Source of the DNA: Pectinophora gossypiella
Lineage: Eukaryota > Arthropoda > Insecta > Lepidoptera > Gelechiidae
Length of the DNA stretch: 64,000 bases
Assembly: GCF_024362695.1 (NCBI RefSeq)
Contig: NW_026063240.1
Span: 434,001 to 498,000 of the forward strand
Direction: 5' to 3'
Shown here: piece after piece, positions 53,417-64,000 of the stretch
How the letters are laid out: every line of letters starts with the position of its first letter
How positions within the stretch are numbered: the stretch's first letter is position 1
The notes under the pieces: generated by a model
Told to the model about the DNA's origin: nothing
Database searches by the model: none
The model's input: only the letters and a program-made list of their open reading frames with translations
Program-made: the position numbers and the translations under genes

Positions 53417-54433
53417 TTAATTAGTTTTTAGAAGTAGTTTACTTATATCGTTCTTGCATCTGATTATGTATGAATCTCCATTGTCTTCTTTCTTCACTCG
53501 AATTACTCCACGCTTGCACCAAATATACTTGAAGGTGTTTTTAAGTTGTTGTTTGGTGTTCCACAGCAGTTCCTTCTTATATGGCGTTAGTGCTTCTCTT
53601 ATGTAGATACTGTGCGAGGCCGACGTTGTAGAAACTTCAGGAAAGATGTCGGATAGTGTAATTGCTTTCAATTTCGATTTATCAAGCCAATTATTTAGAA
53701 TTTTCTCCTGCTTAAAAGTGACTTGTAAGGTAAATGGGCGATCTTTTCTACCAGAGAAGGTCTTGATATCCTGTAAGTTTGCAGGTTCAACTTCTAGTTT
53801 CTTGGCTATTTTGTTAACGATAGTTTCTGCATTATCTTGTTTTCCTTGAGGTAGGTTGGCGATTTCTAAAGTTTTCGATAAATTTCGTTGTTCTAGCTCT
53901 TGCATACGTTGTTCGAGTGCTCCTACCCTCGTCTCAAGGTTATTGTTTTTGTTTGTTAGTTCTGTATTCTTCTTTTTAAGATCATGAACAGTAGATTTTA
54001 CAGCCTCATAGTTTTCTATAAGTTCATCAACCTTATTAGTATGAAACTGTAAAGATTCAGTTAAATCTTTAAGCTCACGTCTCATAGCTTTTTCCATTTC
54101 TTTCGAAATATCACGAAGCAGTTTCTTGACATCTATTGTAGCGGACGACGTCGAAGGGATGGATATAAGAGGATTACCTGACTTATTGTTCTCATCATCA
54201 TTGTCGTTGTCATCTTCGTCTTCTGGAACAATCACTGAGCGACGATTTGGAATCTCCTTTTGGCATTCAGTACAAGTCCATTCCAGATTCTCATTAGCAC
54301 GCAAGGCGGCGCGCTGTTTGTTGGTTAATCCAGAGCAATCATTTGTGAAGTGCACTAGTTTTTCACATCTATTACACTCCAATCCAGGTTTCGATTTAGT
54401 TATGTTTTTGTCACAGGTATCACACGAAGGCAT
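53417..54433 (-). CDS. LINE ORF1 with PHD-type finger and coiled coil
   Basis: RNA-binding ORF1 protein of the LINE. ATG at 54433 (MPSCDTCDKN) is preferred to the upstream in-frame one at 54514, because the finger begins right there. Residues 4-60 hold a C4HC3 array: CDTC, CNRC, H, C, CTEC, as in the PHD finger of CR1-type ORF1 proteins. Acidic stretch DEDDNDNDDENN near 75. Residues about 115-190 form a long coiled coil (DLKKKNTELTNKNNNLETRV...EQRMQELEQR). The C-terminal part (TFSGRKDRPFTLQVTF, then a basic end) is the usual RRM-like/CTD region. Open throughout; 67 bases separate its stop from the ORF2 start. Confidence 0.9.
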   Translation of the reverse strand: MPSCDTCDKNITKSKPGLECNRCEKLVHFTNDCSGLTNKQRAALRANENLEWTCTECQKEIPNRRSVIVPEDEDDNDNDDENNKSGNPLISIPSTSSATIDVKKLLRDISKEMEKAMRRELKDLTESLQFHTNKVDELIENYEAVKSTVHDLKKKNTELTNKNNNLETRVGALEQRMQELEQRNLSKTLEIANLPQGKQDNAETIVNKIAKKLEVEPANLQDIKTFSGRKDRPFTLQVTFKQEKILNNWLDKSKLKAITLSDIFPEVSTTSASHSIYIREALTPYKKELLWNTKQQLKNTFKYIWCKRGVIRVKKEDNGDSYIIRCKNDISKLLLKTN

Positions 54434-54527
54434 CTCGAGGGTAGTAAGATAAAATATACCGATAAGATATACTGCACGACTATATCGTAAGATGTTCGAC
54501 GGGCGAATAATCATATAACCTTTTATG

Positions 54528-54700
54528 GAGGTTAAGCTGATTTGCCTCTAGTCTTCTTTTTTTTAAGAAGTCTTTTAACTCATTTAGCTTTAGTCAAACT
54601 AATAAGTGAAAGGTCTCTTAAAGCATTTTGCTTTTAGCCAATATTTGGCTCTAGTGGATATCAACCGTTTTTCCTTCAACTGTAATTTAGTTCAATTGAG
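54528..54700 (+). repeat. 43-bp periodic repeat, right block
   Basis: Units at about 54528, 54570, 54613 and 54656 in the same orientation and period as 42021-42278. Examples: GTCTCTTAAAGCATTTTGCT and GGATATCAACCGTTTTTCCT. A lone unit at 49820 (GTCACTTAAGATATTTTCCT) lies on the other side of the LINE. Confidence 0.75.
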
Positions 54701-54931
54701 GCATTTTGTATTAAGCGACTTCTAAAATCTATAACTGATGTGTTTTTCGAACCAAATAAATACAGAATTGTGCAACGTTTAATTTAAAATAATTCTTAGC
54801 ATTTTGAACACTTTTGATTCAGTAGTTTTTTTTATATGAATTTTTTTCGAAAAAATAAAACTTTAAATGGCTCTCCTGTAAAGTTCACAAAATGTCGCTT
54901 AAACCCATTTGCCTTTCAACCCTCGAATTAA

Positions 54932-56027
54932 TACTAAAATATTTCGATGAAGACACCAATGATGTTTATTGATACATTTTTCTCCTAAGTGCTACTTCCT
55001 CAACTTAAAGCAATAAGTTATGCAGTAATTATACCTCTACGAGTATATTTAAACAAATCATCATTCGAAAGCATTTTACCCAATACCTAACTTACATTAA
55101 GTAAAATTTATCTTATTTTTAGTCACTTATTTTTTTATCATTCACTAAGCAGTAAGCAAAATATATTTATTTTATAACACAAACGCCTTGATATTTTCAT
55201 GCATTAATTCAGGAAAATAAATGTATAATGAAAAATAAGTTTTTATAACCGATTAAATTTGTGTAATGTGTAGTGTATACATTTTAATGTCTTTAACATT
55301 TGCAAATTATATTGATTTGTAAATAATTATAATCTGCATTAAAATTGGACTAAAGAATATTTTATACTAGTGTATAGTAACTTAAGTTAGACTTAAGTAA
55401 ACAAACAAAAAAATATACGCCTTAAATAATAAATATAAGGAAGAAAGGAAACTATCCGGATGCCTGTTTACTCATCATCAAGGAAACTTTAAGAAATAAC
55501 ATTACTACAAATGTCTGCTCGAAGAAAGATTCAGAAACTTAAACAAATGCCAAGCTGGAAATCGATTAATGAGTACACATAAACGATACATAGTGAAACT
55601 CGCGTGTCCTGTAATGGAACGGACAGAATATGTGTTATGGTACGTCGAATCAGTACAGTATATTATAAATTAGCATTCAATGGTGTATGAATCGTCATCG
55701 TCATTGTGTCAGCAAAGACGCATCATCAATTGCACAGATTTGTGGCTATAAATATAAAACTGAAAAGTGTTATTTAGAATATTATTTATTGTGTTGTGCA
55801 ACAAAATAGGTCAGTAATTACCTGTATCCGGCAGTGACGAACAATTTCATTCATATACATGGGTAAATATGACGACTGTCAGATGGGCTAAACATGAATA
55901 AAGTCCTTAAACCAAATCCCATTGTTTCGCTATTGTGTTTGAAAATCTAAGCTGCACGAGGATATTAAGTACGACCATGCTTTACCTTTAATGGCGTATG
56001 TAAAAATAATTAAGCCTATAATCAACA
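54932..56027. other. No gene seen
   Basis: AT-rich, about 1.1 kb, without coding frames, LTRs or TIRs that I can identify. Confidence 0.6.
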
Positions 56028-56519
56028 ATGAATGTTCTATACCATGCTAAGCAAATTCAAAAACAGATCATGTTAATTTCTGGCCTCCCACAAGCGGGTC
56101 TTACCAGTATTGACAGAAGAATGATCACTCATCGATACAAAAACATACATAAAGTAATTAATACATGTATATGTAGTATAGTAACACCCTACATAAACAA
56201 GGCTAGAATCCTAAAAATGAAATATCGCAGACAGTTTCATTTTGCAACGCTGATGTTCGGAATAGTTAATTTTAAATTACCGCCATATCTTGCGGACAAA
56301 CTAGTTTGGTCCCGCGACGTAACTGCTGCCAGGACCCGTGCGTCGTACTACTCACTCGCGGTACCTCGTCACCGCACCACCGCTTTCCGTGGCAGTTTCA
56401 GGTTCGCCGCATCCAAGTGCTGGAACGATTTGCCGCCGCCGTTTCGTAGTCTGAAAACAATTTACAGCTTTAAATCAAAGTACAAATGCTATCTCCTAGA
56501 TATGCAACTATTAAGCTAA
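56028..56519 (+). pseudogene. LINE ORF2 C-terminal fragment (163 codons)
   Basis: C-terminal region after RT of a LINE. Diagnostic wording: RRQFHFATLMFGIVNFKLPPYLADKLVW, then LAVPRHRTTAFRGSFRFAASKCWNDLPP and SLKTIYSFKSKYKCYLL, ending at TAA 56517-56519. The YADD region is absent, so the copy is 5'-truncated near 56015, where an in-frame stop precedes the ATG. A presumed 3' UTR runs to about 56620 and ends in TTATTATTATT. No target duplication found. Confidence 0.85.
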
Positions 56520-57318
56520 TTAATATTTTACCTAATTGGTTTCGACACGTCAACGTGGCGGAGTCCTCCTAGCGGGCTGGATGCGGCGACACAACCTTTG
56601 TCATGATTATTATTATTTTCCTTCGGGTAATGTTTGCACGGTCTGAAAAGTAATCGCAATGTTATACACAGGCTTAATTATAGATATTATCCGTCAATCA
56701 AAAATAAAAAGTGCGTACTTATTCAATATAAGTGGATAGTATAGGTAGGTACTTTAAGCATAAAACACTATATTTTGTTTTGGCTTACCTCATGGATTGT
56801 TTATTGGGGTTTTCAAACGACTGCACGTTTCTATTATTTACTATGGATGTTGTTGAGTGTATTGGACGTAATTTATTGTTTCTAATTTGGTTAATGTATA
56901 ATATTTGCTTTATTTGATTCACTTTATTCTTTTTTTTAATTAATATACGCAATTCTATTACAAATGTATAATTTCGCTTTACTTTGGGAACACGTCGTGC
57001 CCGTTCGGCGGCGCGGCGGTCGAATGGGAAAAAATATTTTGTTTGTAAGTACTAGTAGTAACCAAACTACTTTACCGACCGAGCTAGAATCGGGGTGCGG
57101 CGCGCGCGATATATAGGTACTAACACAGACAGACTACACAATACACATTCATGGAATTCGTATTTGTTTATATTATTACATTTGTTTACTAGTTTTACCT
57201 ATATTAATAACTTTTTTTTTTTTTTTTTATTCTAACCTTAAGTATTTACGTAAACATCTTTGCGATAATATTTGTCTATGTACACTCTAATTCTATTAAT
57301 ATAATTTGGTATATATTA
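56520..57318. other. LINE 3' UTR then unassigned sequence
   Basis: 56520-56620 fits a LINE 3' UTR. 56997-57115 has GC-rich pieces (CGGCGGCGCGGCGGTCG near 57004). No open frame is supported. Confidence 0.45.
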
Positions 57319-57349
57319 TCCATACTAATATTATAAATGCGAAAGTAAC

Positions 57350-57386
<37 letters not shown>

Positions 57387-58503
57387 TACTCTTTCACGCC
57401 TAAACGGCTCAACGGATTTTGATGAAATTTGGTATGGTGATAGATGATAACCTAGAAATGGTCATAGGCTATAAATAATCACGCCATCGTTCTTAGGGGG
57501 TAGGCAGTTGGCAGATAACTAAATTGATTTAGTGATTTGTAGTCGTTTTTGTTGGGACTTTTGCTCTTTCACGTCTAAACGGCTGAACGGATTTTAATGA
57601 AATTTAGTAAGGTAATAGTTGGTTATCTAAAAACGGTTGTACGATCAAATTGATCACGTCATCGTACTTAGGGGGTAGGAAGTAGGCAGAAAACTGAATT
57701 GAGTTAGTGATTTTTTTATGGTTTTTGCTGGGAGTTTTGTCTATCATGCCTAAACGGCTCAACGGATTTTGATGAAATTTAGTTAGCTGATAGATAGTAA
57801 TCTAGAAAAGGATATGGCCTATTAATATTTATGCTATCGTACTTAAGGCGTAGGCAGTAGACAGAAAACTAGGTTAGTGATTTTTAATTGTTTGTTTTAA
57901 AAGTTTGCCTCATTCACGCCTTAACGTCTGAACGGAATTTTATAAGACTTGGTTAATTTAAAGATAGGATCTTAGGCACGGACACAGGCTACTTTTTATG
58001 GCGGGAAAATACCTCATTCCCGCGGAAATCTAGATTTCGTGATCGTGTCAAGAAGCGCATGACGCCATAGCTACTGGAATGATTTCGATGTTTTTTTTAA
58101 ACTGAGTGACCTCAAGTTAGTATTTGATCACTTTTCTAACTTAGAGGGTAGGTAGGCGCCATAATTTAGGGAATTTATGATAAAATTTTGATGCAACTGT
58201 CTTTATTAAACAGTTATATCTCATTCCTACAGGAACTTACACATAGCTATAGCTAGCTATCTATTAACATTAAAACTCTTTCTAGAATCACATTACGCCA
58301 ATTAATTGATCTGATTTGTATAAGTTTCTTTATTCAACTGACTGTTACATTACATACAGATAAAATCGAATTACTTACACCACATCTATACTTATAATAA
58401 ATCTGTAGAGAGGTCAATTCTGTACATTAAATATTTTTTCAAAATAACTATCAGAGGGTGATAAGTGATCGATACTGATGCCAAAAATGCAATCAGTAAA
58501 ATT

Positions 58504-58544
<41 letters not shown>

Positions 58545-61500
58545 ATGTTCCTTATAGAAACAAAAACTACTGGACGGATTTTAATGAAACTTGGTACAAT
58601 TATTCTTCACACTCCTGGACAGGTCATAGTATACTTTTCATCACGCTACAATCAAAAGGAGCAGAGAAGTGAAGGGAAATCCTTTTGTATGAAAAACCTA
58701 AACCACTCAAGTTAGACGTTTGGAATTTGGCATGCAGGTACCTTAGATACCGTAGAGGTGCACTAAGAAAGGAATTCCCGAAATTCCTACGGGAACGGGA
58801 ATTAGCGGGAAAATCCTTTTGTATGAAAAATCTAAACCACTCAAGTTAGACTTTTGAAATTTGGCATGCAGGTACCTTAGATAACGTAGAGGAGCACTAA
58901 GAAAGGAATTCCCGAAATTCCCACGGGAACGGGAATTAGCGGAAAAATATTTTTGTATGAAAAATCTAAACCATTCAAGTTAGATGTTTGAAATTTGTCA
59001 TGCAGTTACCTTAGATACCGTAGAGGTGTACTAAGAAAGGAATTCCCGAAATTCCCACGGGAACGGGAATTAGCGGGAAAATCCTTTTGTTTGAAAAATC
59101 TAAACCACTCAAGTTAGACGTTTGAAATTTGGCATGCAGGTACCATAGGTACCGTAGAGGTGCACTAAGAAAGGAATTCCCAAAATTCTCACAGGAACGG
59201 GAATTAGCGGGAAATACCTTTTGTATGAAAAATCTAAACCACTCAAGTTAGACATTTGAAATTTAGCATGCAGATACCTTAGGTACCGTGGAGGTGCACT
59301 AAGAAAGGAATTCCCGAAATTCTCACGAGAACGGGAATTAGCGGGAAAATCCTTTTGTATGAAAAATCTAAACCACTCAAGTTAGACGTTTGAAATTTGT
59401 CATGCAGGTACCTTAGGTACCTTGGAGGTGCACTAAGAAAGGAATTCCCGAAATTCCCACGGGAACGGGAATTGACGGGAAAATCCTTTTGTATGAAAAA
59501 TCTAAACCATTCAAGTAAGATGTTTAAAATTTGGCACGCAGGTACCTTAGACACCGTAGAGGTGTACTAAGAAAGGAATTCCCGAAATTCCCACGGGAAC
59601 GGGAATTAGCGGGAAAATCCTTTTGTATGAAAAATCTAAACCACTCAAGTTAGACGTTTGAAATTTGGCATGCAGGTACTTTAGTAAACTTAAAGCTTAG
59701 TTGCAACAGGATATTACAAAATTCCCACGGGAACGGTAGTTAGCGGGAAAAAACATTTGTATGAAAAAATCAAATCTAAATAAAAGGAGAAACTGACTGA
59801 CTCAGTGACTGACATATCAACGCATAGCCTGAACGGCTAAATGTAGGCATTTGAAATTTGGAAGGGACATAGCTTAGGTACCGTAGAGGTGCACTAAGAA
59901 AGGAATTCCCGGAATTCCCACGGGAACGGAAATTAGCGGGAAAATCCTTTTGTATGAAAAATCTAAACCGCTTAAGTTAGACGCTTGAAATTTGGCATGC
60001 AGGTACCTTAGTTAACTTAAACCTTAGTTGCAACAGGATATTGCAAAGTTCCCACGGAAACGGGAGTTAGCGGGAAAAAAACATTTGTATGAAAAAATCG
60101 AAACCGCGTAAGATAGATGTTTTCAATTCAATTCAATTAAATTATTTATTGCATTCCATGTAGTACAATGGGGTGTTACATAGGCATAGGAACTAAAACA
60201 TGGACCCTGTAGGGCACAGCGACGTTGAAGGGAAGAGAGGAAGTGTGTATTAAAATTAAAACTCAATGAACAATCAATTAAAAAAAAATCAATTCAATCA
60301 ATTGATTCAATCTAGCATGCATGCATACCTTAGTAAATATAAAGTTTATTTTTGGCTGTATTTTGAAAAATGAGAGTTATTGGGAAAAAAATTGTATGAA
60401 AAAATCTAAACTGCATAAGTTAGATGCTTGAAATTTGATATGCACTCCCACACACACAAAGATCTCTCTCTTATATAACACGCCACGCGGACGAAGTCGC
60501 GGGCAAAAGCTAGTAATTAATATAGTACTACATGACTAGCTACGCTTTAAACTTGAGGAGGTAATTCGATAGACATTTATACGAACTTTAAGCCCAGTAA
60601 TCAATCATAGTAATAAGGTAATACTCATTTTAGACAAAGAAACGGATAGGTAATCAGTTCGTCAACGAAATTATAACACCTACACTTAGTTTGTTTACTA
60701 TTTAACGAGGGAAAATAATCCTTACTAATATTATAAATGCGAAAGTAACTCTGTCTGTCTGTCTGTCTGTTACGCTTTCCCGCTTAAACCTCTCAACCGA
60801 TTTTGATTAAATTTGGCACAGACAATCTTTAGACCCTGAGAAAGAAAATAGGATACCTTTTATTGCGAAAAGAAGGGACGAAGAGATTGAAATAGGGGTT
60901 GAAAGTTTGTATGGGATATTTTAATTTTAAAATATAAATCCATGAAACTTTATATTTAAGCACTTGATAAAAAATAATTAAACATTTGTTCTAGCGTTGC
61001 TGAAATTTCGACCAGTGAGGGGGTGAAATGAGGGTTGAAAGTTTGTATGGGAGTTCGTCATTTTTGGGGATAAAACCACGAAACTTTATATTTAGGAACT
61101 TGATAAGAAATAAAAAAACAATTTGTTAAAGCGTTTTTGAAAATTCGATCTTTGAGGGGATGAAATAGGTGTTGAAATTTTTTATGAGGTTCGTCATTTT
61201 TCAAGATAAAAATATTAAATTTTGTGTTTAGGCACTAAATAACAAACAAAAAATCGTTTGTTCAAGCATTTTGAAATTTTTACCAGTATGGGGGTGAAAT
61301 ACGGGTTGAATGTTTGTATGGGTATTCGTCATTTTTGAAGAAAAAACCATGAAACTTGGTACGTAGGTCTCTTAGGATGTGCAGAGTTTTTCAACAAACG
61401 GATTTTCCGAAATTCGAACGGAACGGAACGGATTCGGAACGGGAACTACGAAGCCAAACTTTTTGTATACAAAATATTAACCACTGAACCTAGGAACATG

Positions 61501-62046
61501 ATATTTAGTAGTTTTGGGTGTATCAAGTTAAAAAAATTTGGCTTTTGTAGATAAAGTTCCTTTTAACGAATACTCTGCATCGCCGCCACTGCCGTCGGTC
61601 GTCGTTCGTCGTCGCGCACATTCGCCGAAGTGTGGCGGCAGTCAACGGCGCTGTCTTGTGGTGGGGGAGCGCACGTGGTGTATACGTGGCCTGCTCGCGA
61701 GTGTCGAGTCCAAACAATTTCTACATTTTAACAAATAATAACAAAATAGCAAACGTTGTGTACAAAAAAGTTTTAAATTAGGTCATTTTAAAATATTTTT
61801 GTACACAACGTGACGCTGACCCCTGTAAGTGTCTTGGACATAAGGGACCGATAAATATTCCTAGGTAATTTCTGCCACTCAATGGAATACAGTATAGGTA
61901 CTTTATAACGACTGTAAACAGATATTTTTTATTTTTTTTAAATATACCTACTTACTCTCTTTTAATCACATGCTATACCGTTCCTTTTATATAATCCATA
62001 ATATTCAAATTAAAAGTACGCAGACGAAGTCGCGGGTACCAGCTAG
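57319..62046 (+). mobile_element. Helitron E: second copy of the composite Helitron, contains Helitron C
   Basis: TCCATACTAATATTATAAAT at 57319 after A; CTAG at 62043-62046 before T. Collinear with Helitron D, including the internal 5' terminus (60719). It lacks D's 38-bp LINE tail and carries Helitron C at 58385-60513. Without C it is about 2.6 kb. No coding gene inside. Confidence 0.93.
58385..60513 (+). mobile_element. Non-autonomous Helitron C
   Basis: TCTATACTTATAATAAATCT at 58385 after ACCACA and ...GGCAAAAGCTAG at 60513 before TAATTAATATAG. The uninterrupted ACCACA|TAATTAATATAG is at 33360-33377 in Helitron D. 2129 bp; a CTGT repeat near 58507-58544, a 134-bp array (about 58672-59690) and the LINE tail (about 60118-60312) as in B. 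Confidence 0.96.
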
Positions 62047-62355
62047 TAATGTATATTTTGGAATTGAATTGGAGTATATACACCATTAACACGTGTTTAT
62101 GAAATACGATGTTCGTGCGTCACCCAACAGGGTCCACATAATATCAGCGTCGTGGTTCACGCCGCGACTTGTGCTGAGTGAGGCCCTTTTATCTCAGGAC
62201 GTCCACCACCACCTTATGGTCATTTCGACAAACATCCGTCTTGCTTTTTTGTAATTGTTTTAGTGGAAATTTGATATGATGTTGTTGTCTTTTTTTTGTG
62301 TGTGGCGTCCTTTTATAATAAACTTTTTCTATTCTATTCTATTCTATTCTATATG
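62047..62355 (+). mobile_element. LINE 3' end with (TTCTA)n tail
   Basis: No frame. Ends TTTTATAATAAACTTTTTCT then ATTCT repeats, a polyadenylation signal and pentanucleotide tail typical of lepidopteran LINE 3' ends. Its 5' limit is unclear. The palindrome-ended element follows directly. Confidence 0.6.
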
Positions 62356-62816
62356 TCGTGGCCAGATCATAGAATTGACCATTTCATGAAATGATCGACC
62401 ATTTCATGAAATGGTCGTATTTCATGAAATGGCCAACTTCAACTGACCATATCGTTTAAATGTCAGCGTTTAATGATATTTCCATCCACGTTTGGCCATA
62501 TCATTAATATAGGGTGTCCATGATAAGTGGTGTAATAAAAACGCGAAATAAGGTAGGAAATAATGTATTACTCTAGTACAAAGTACAAAAATGTTTAAAA
62601 GTCAAATAAAAATTAAAAAGTCATTTTCGATTAACGGAGTGTTGATGTAGTTGACATGTACGCCGTAACTGCATCTCGCTTTGAAGTCGTCGTCATATTT
62701 TTTGACACTATTTCATGCCATTGGTCATCATTCAGTATACTTTTCGTGTGTAAGATAAACATACTGGCGGCGTAGGGGTGGCCCAAGGGCCACCCCCGCC
62801 GCACCCTAACCTACCG

Positions 62817-63104
62817 TTATGCCTTGTAAAAATTATAAAAAAAAGGATTATGATAATTTAAATTATGACAAAAACATTTATGCGTTTTAATAGAATCCCG
62901 TTTCAAGTAGTTAATGCCATCTGCGGCAAATCTACAATAAGTCACGTCAAAAAAAGAAACTTTACGGACAGTAGGATCGTCTATATTTTTCTTTTTTAAA
63001 ATTAATATCCCTTCATTCGCAGTTTTAATTATATCATATTTTGAAATCCAATAATAGTCCATTGATTTACGTAGCGTGGTCACTCGACCTTCATTATTTG
63101 CCAT
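62817..63104 (-). CDS. Small ORF of palindrome-ended element, copy 3 (95 aa)
   Basis: Open counterpart of 1949-2236 with about four amino-acid changes, among them Met-Ala for Met-Val at the start and Tyr for Cys at position 23. Both copies keep length and the Cys/His segment, which argues weakly for coding. The ORF at 63110-63265 precedes it. Confidence 0.35.
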   Translation of the reverse strand: MANNEGRVTTLRKSMDYYWISKYDIIKTANEGILILKKKNIDDPTVRKVSFFDVTYCRFAADGINYLKRDSIKTHKCFCHNLNYHNPFFYNFYKA

Positions 63105-63109
63105 ATAAC

Positions 63110-63265
63110 CTAAAAATAAAAATAAAGTTGCTGTCTACTGTTAATACGAGTTTTTCTTTTCACCTTATTGTCAAAACATTGCTTCACTGCACTTTTATCT
63201 TGTATTTGCTCATTATTATTCGTATTATTCGCGTTCACACAAGAATAATTATTGTCCGCCGCCAT
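63110..63265 (-). CDS. First short ORF of palindrome-ended element, copy 3 (51 aa)
   Basis: Same reading frame length and Asn-rich start as in copies 1 and 2; stop within the acceptor-like TTTTTAG. Confidence 0.3.
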   Translation of the reverse strand: MAADNNYSCVNANNTNNNEQIQDKSAVKQCFDNKVKRKTRINSRQQLYFYF

Positions 63266-63501
63266 TATGCAAAACAAAAACATAGCGACACCAGCGCCAC
63301 TACCGGTGGATAATGTTACTATTTTACGATATGATCGCTAACGTTTGGCCATATCATGAAGTAATCATGCATTTAGTTGGTCATATCGTTAAACGTTTTG
63401 TGTTCATTGATCTGGCCAAACCACATCATGATGTGGCCAACGAATGTTGTTGAAATGGTCGATCATTTCATGAAATGATCAATTCTATGATATGGCCACG
63501 A

Positions 63502-64000
63502 TATATACAGGCTAAATAACGTGAAGTTGCTAGAAAATACCTACGACTTGGAAAAACAATAATTGGAGAAGAAAGCACTACCTAACAACGTGAAACTTTG
63601 ATATTCAAATTTTCAAATCAAAAATGGCTAAAACAAAAAAAAAAATTTGAAAGGCAAAAGAAAACACCTATAGTTAAAAGAATGGAAAGCGAGTCATATT
63701 TTCTATATTCTGGTAAAATTGTTTAGTTTTAAATGTTACCAAATACACCAAATGTTATTAGAAATGAAAGTAACTGCAAATAGTTTAATTCATATGTGTA
63801 CAGTCATAACCAATATACTACCTACGTAATATTTTAAGATAATAGTTTTTTTTGAAGTCTATATTCGTTATTTATTTACTTTTCGCCGTCCCCGGAGAAT
63901 AAAATGACAAACGCATATATCGTTTTTTTAATGTTTTATGATATTCTGTTTCTATGAGTTGAAATACACCTTGTCAATTTTTTCCACATTTTTCTAGTGA
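63502..64000. other. No gene seen
   Basis: AT-rich flank with A runs near 63635. No repeat end or frame recognised. Confidence 0.6.

Larger units (their letters stand above)
49849..54520 (-). mobile_element. Near full-length LINE (CR1-like), minus strand
   Basis: 3' tail is (A)22 preceded by TAA repeats (49849-49885 on the plus strand). Then about 410 bases of 3' UTR, ORF2 (endonuclease and RT), and ORF1 with a PHD-type finger. 43-bp repeat units lie at both borders (49820 and 54528), so it probably entered that array. The 5' end near 54520 is approximate and no clear target duplication was found. ORF2 is interrupted by a 72-bp LINE tail. Confidence 0.88.
40597..54928. mobile_element. Candidate TIR DNA transposon, 14.3 kb with nested elements
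   Basis: 41-bp inverted repeats at 40597-40637 (ATTCGAGGGTTGAAAGCCAA...) and 54888-54928 agree at 40 of 41 positions and are flanked on both sides by TAA (40594-40596 and 54929-54931). Removing the palindromic element, gypsy-2 and the LINE leaves about 3.8 kb. That core has 43-bp tandem repeats near both sides and no transposase. A TAA duplication would suit PIF/Harbinger, but this is a guess. Confidence 0.6.
62356..63501 (-). mobile_element. Palindrome-ended TIR element, copy 3
   Basis: TCGTGGCC at 62356 and GGCCACGA at 63494-63501, with TCATGA-centred palindromes at both ends (one shorter series near 63450 than in copy 2) and the GGGTGGCCC palindrome near 62775. Oriented with its ORFs on the minus strand. 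1146 bp, TA-rich target. Confidence 0.88.

Noticed and set aside
1..64000. CRISPR arrays, rRNA genes, bacterial operons
   Set aside because: No regularly spaced short repeats with unique spacers, no rRNA-like segments; all content fits an insect repeat region.

Overview
This 64-kb window looks like a lepidopteran genome interval made almost entirely of transposable elements. I see no host gene that I would defend. The lepidopteran call rests on the abundant short Helitrons ending in a hairpin close to GACTTCGTCCGCG plus CTAG, on a tRNA-derived SINE with the usual moth/butterfly body, and on LINE tails made of short tandem motifs. It is recalled knowledge of these families, not a database search.

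Layout. 117-1204 holds a 37-bp minisatellite and a (GAAAT)n tract. 1681-2660 is the first of three copies of a small TIR element with palindrome-rich ends (others 40659-41830 and 62356-63501). 3121-10403 is a Ty3/gypsy retrotransposon (gypsy-1) with 211-bp LTRs identical by eye, TSD GTAAC and a one-frame gag-pol, split by a 5'-truncated LINE (6891-8701). 11032-13720 is a decayed autonomous Helitron (HUH Rep plus Pif1 helicase). Its last part reappears 25.7 kb away at 39411-39744, because a TIR element (13721-39410) inserted into the helicase and was then filled with further elements.

Inside that insertion are a SINE, two head-to-head Helitrons (15839-17819 and 18894-21012), an intact gypsy (gypsy-3, 24523-30566, LTRs identical by eye) and a Copia element (31736-38774, TSD AAGAA) that lacks its integrase core. 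The Copia is interrupted by a composite Helitron (32270-34895). A 3720-bp piece, starting exactly at an internal Helitron 5' terminus and running through that Helitron's 3' terminator into Copia, is present again in inverted orientation at 21922-31689, once gypsy-3 is subtracted. This reads as a Helitron read-through capture.

40597-54928 is bounded by 41-bp inverted repeats (40/41) and TAA flanks. It is a candidate large DNA transposon with 43-bp internal repeats, loaded with the second palindromic element, gypsy-2 (45004-49622) and a near-complete LINE (49849 to about 54520). 57319-62046 is a second copy of the composite Helitron. It carries another Helitron (58385-60513) whose empty target site is preserved at 33365/33366 in the first copy.

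The most interesting points are: the read-through capture; a tandem array of eight covarying hairpins just upstream of gag in gypsy-1; a small membrane protein with a myristoylation-like N-terminus encoded ahead of gag in gypsy-3; a possible +1 frameshift site (TTT TTT CGA) in gypsy-3; two LINE-tail insertions of only 38 and 72 bp with target duplications; and the two TIR-bounded containers of 25.7 and 14.3 kb.
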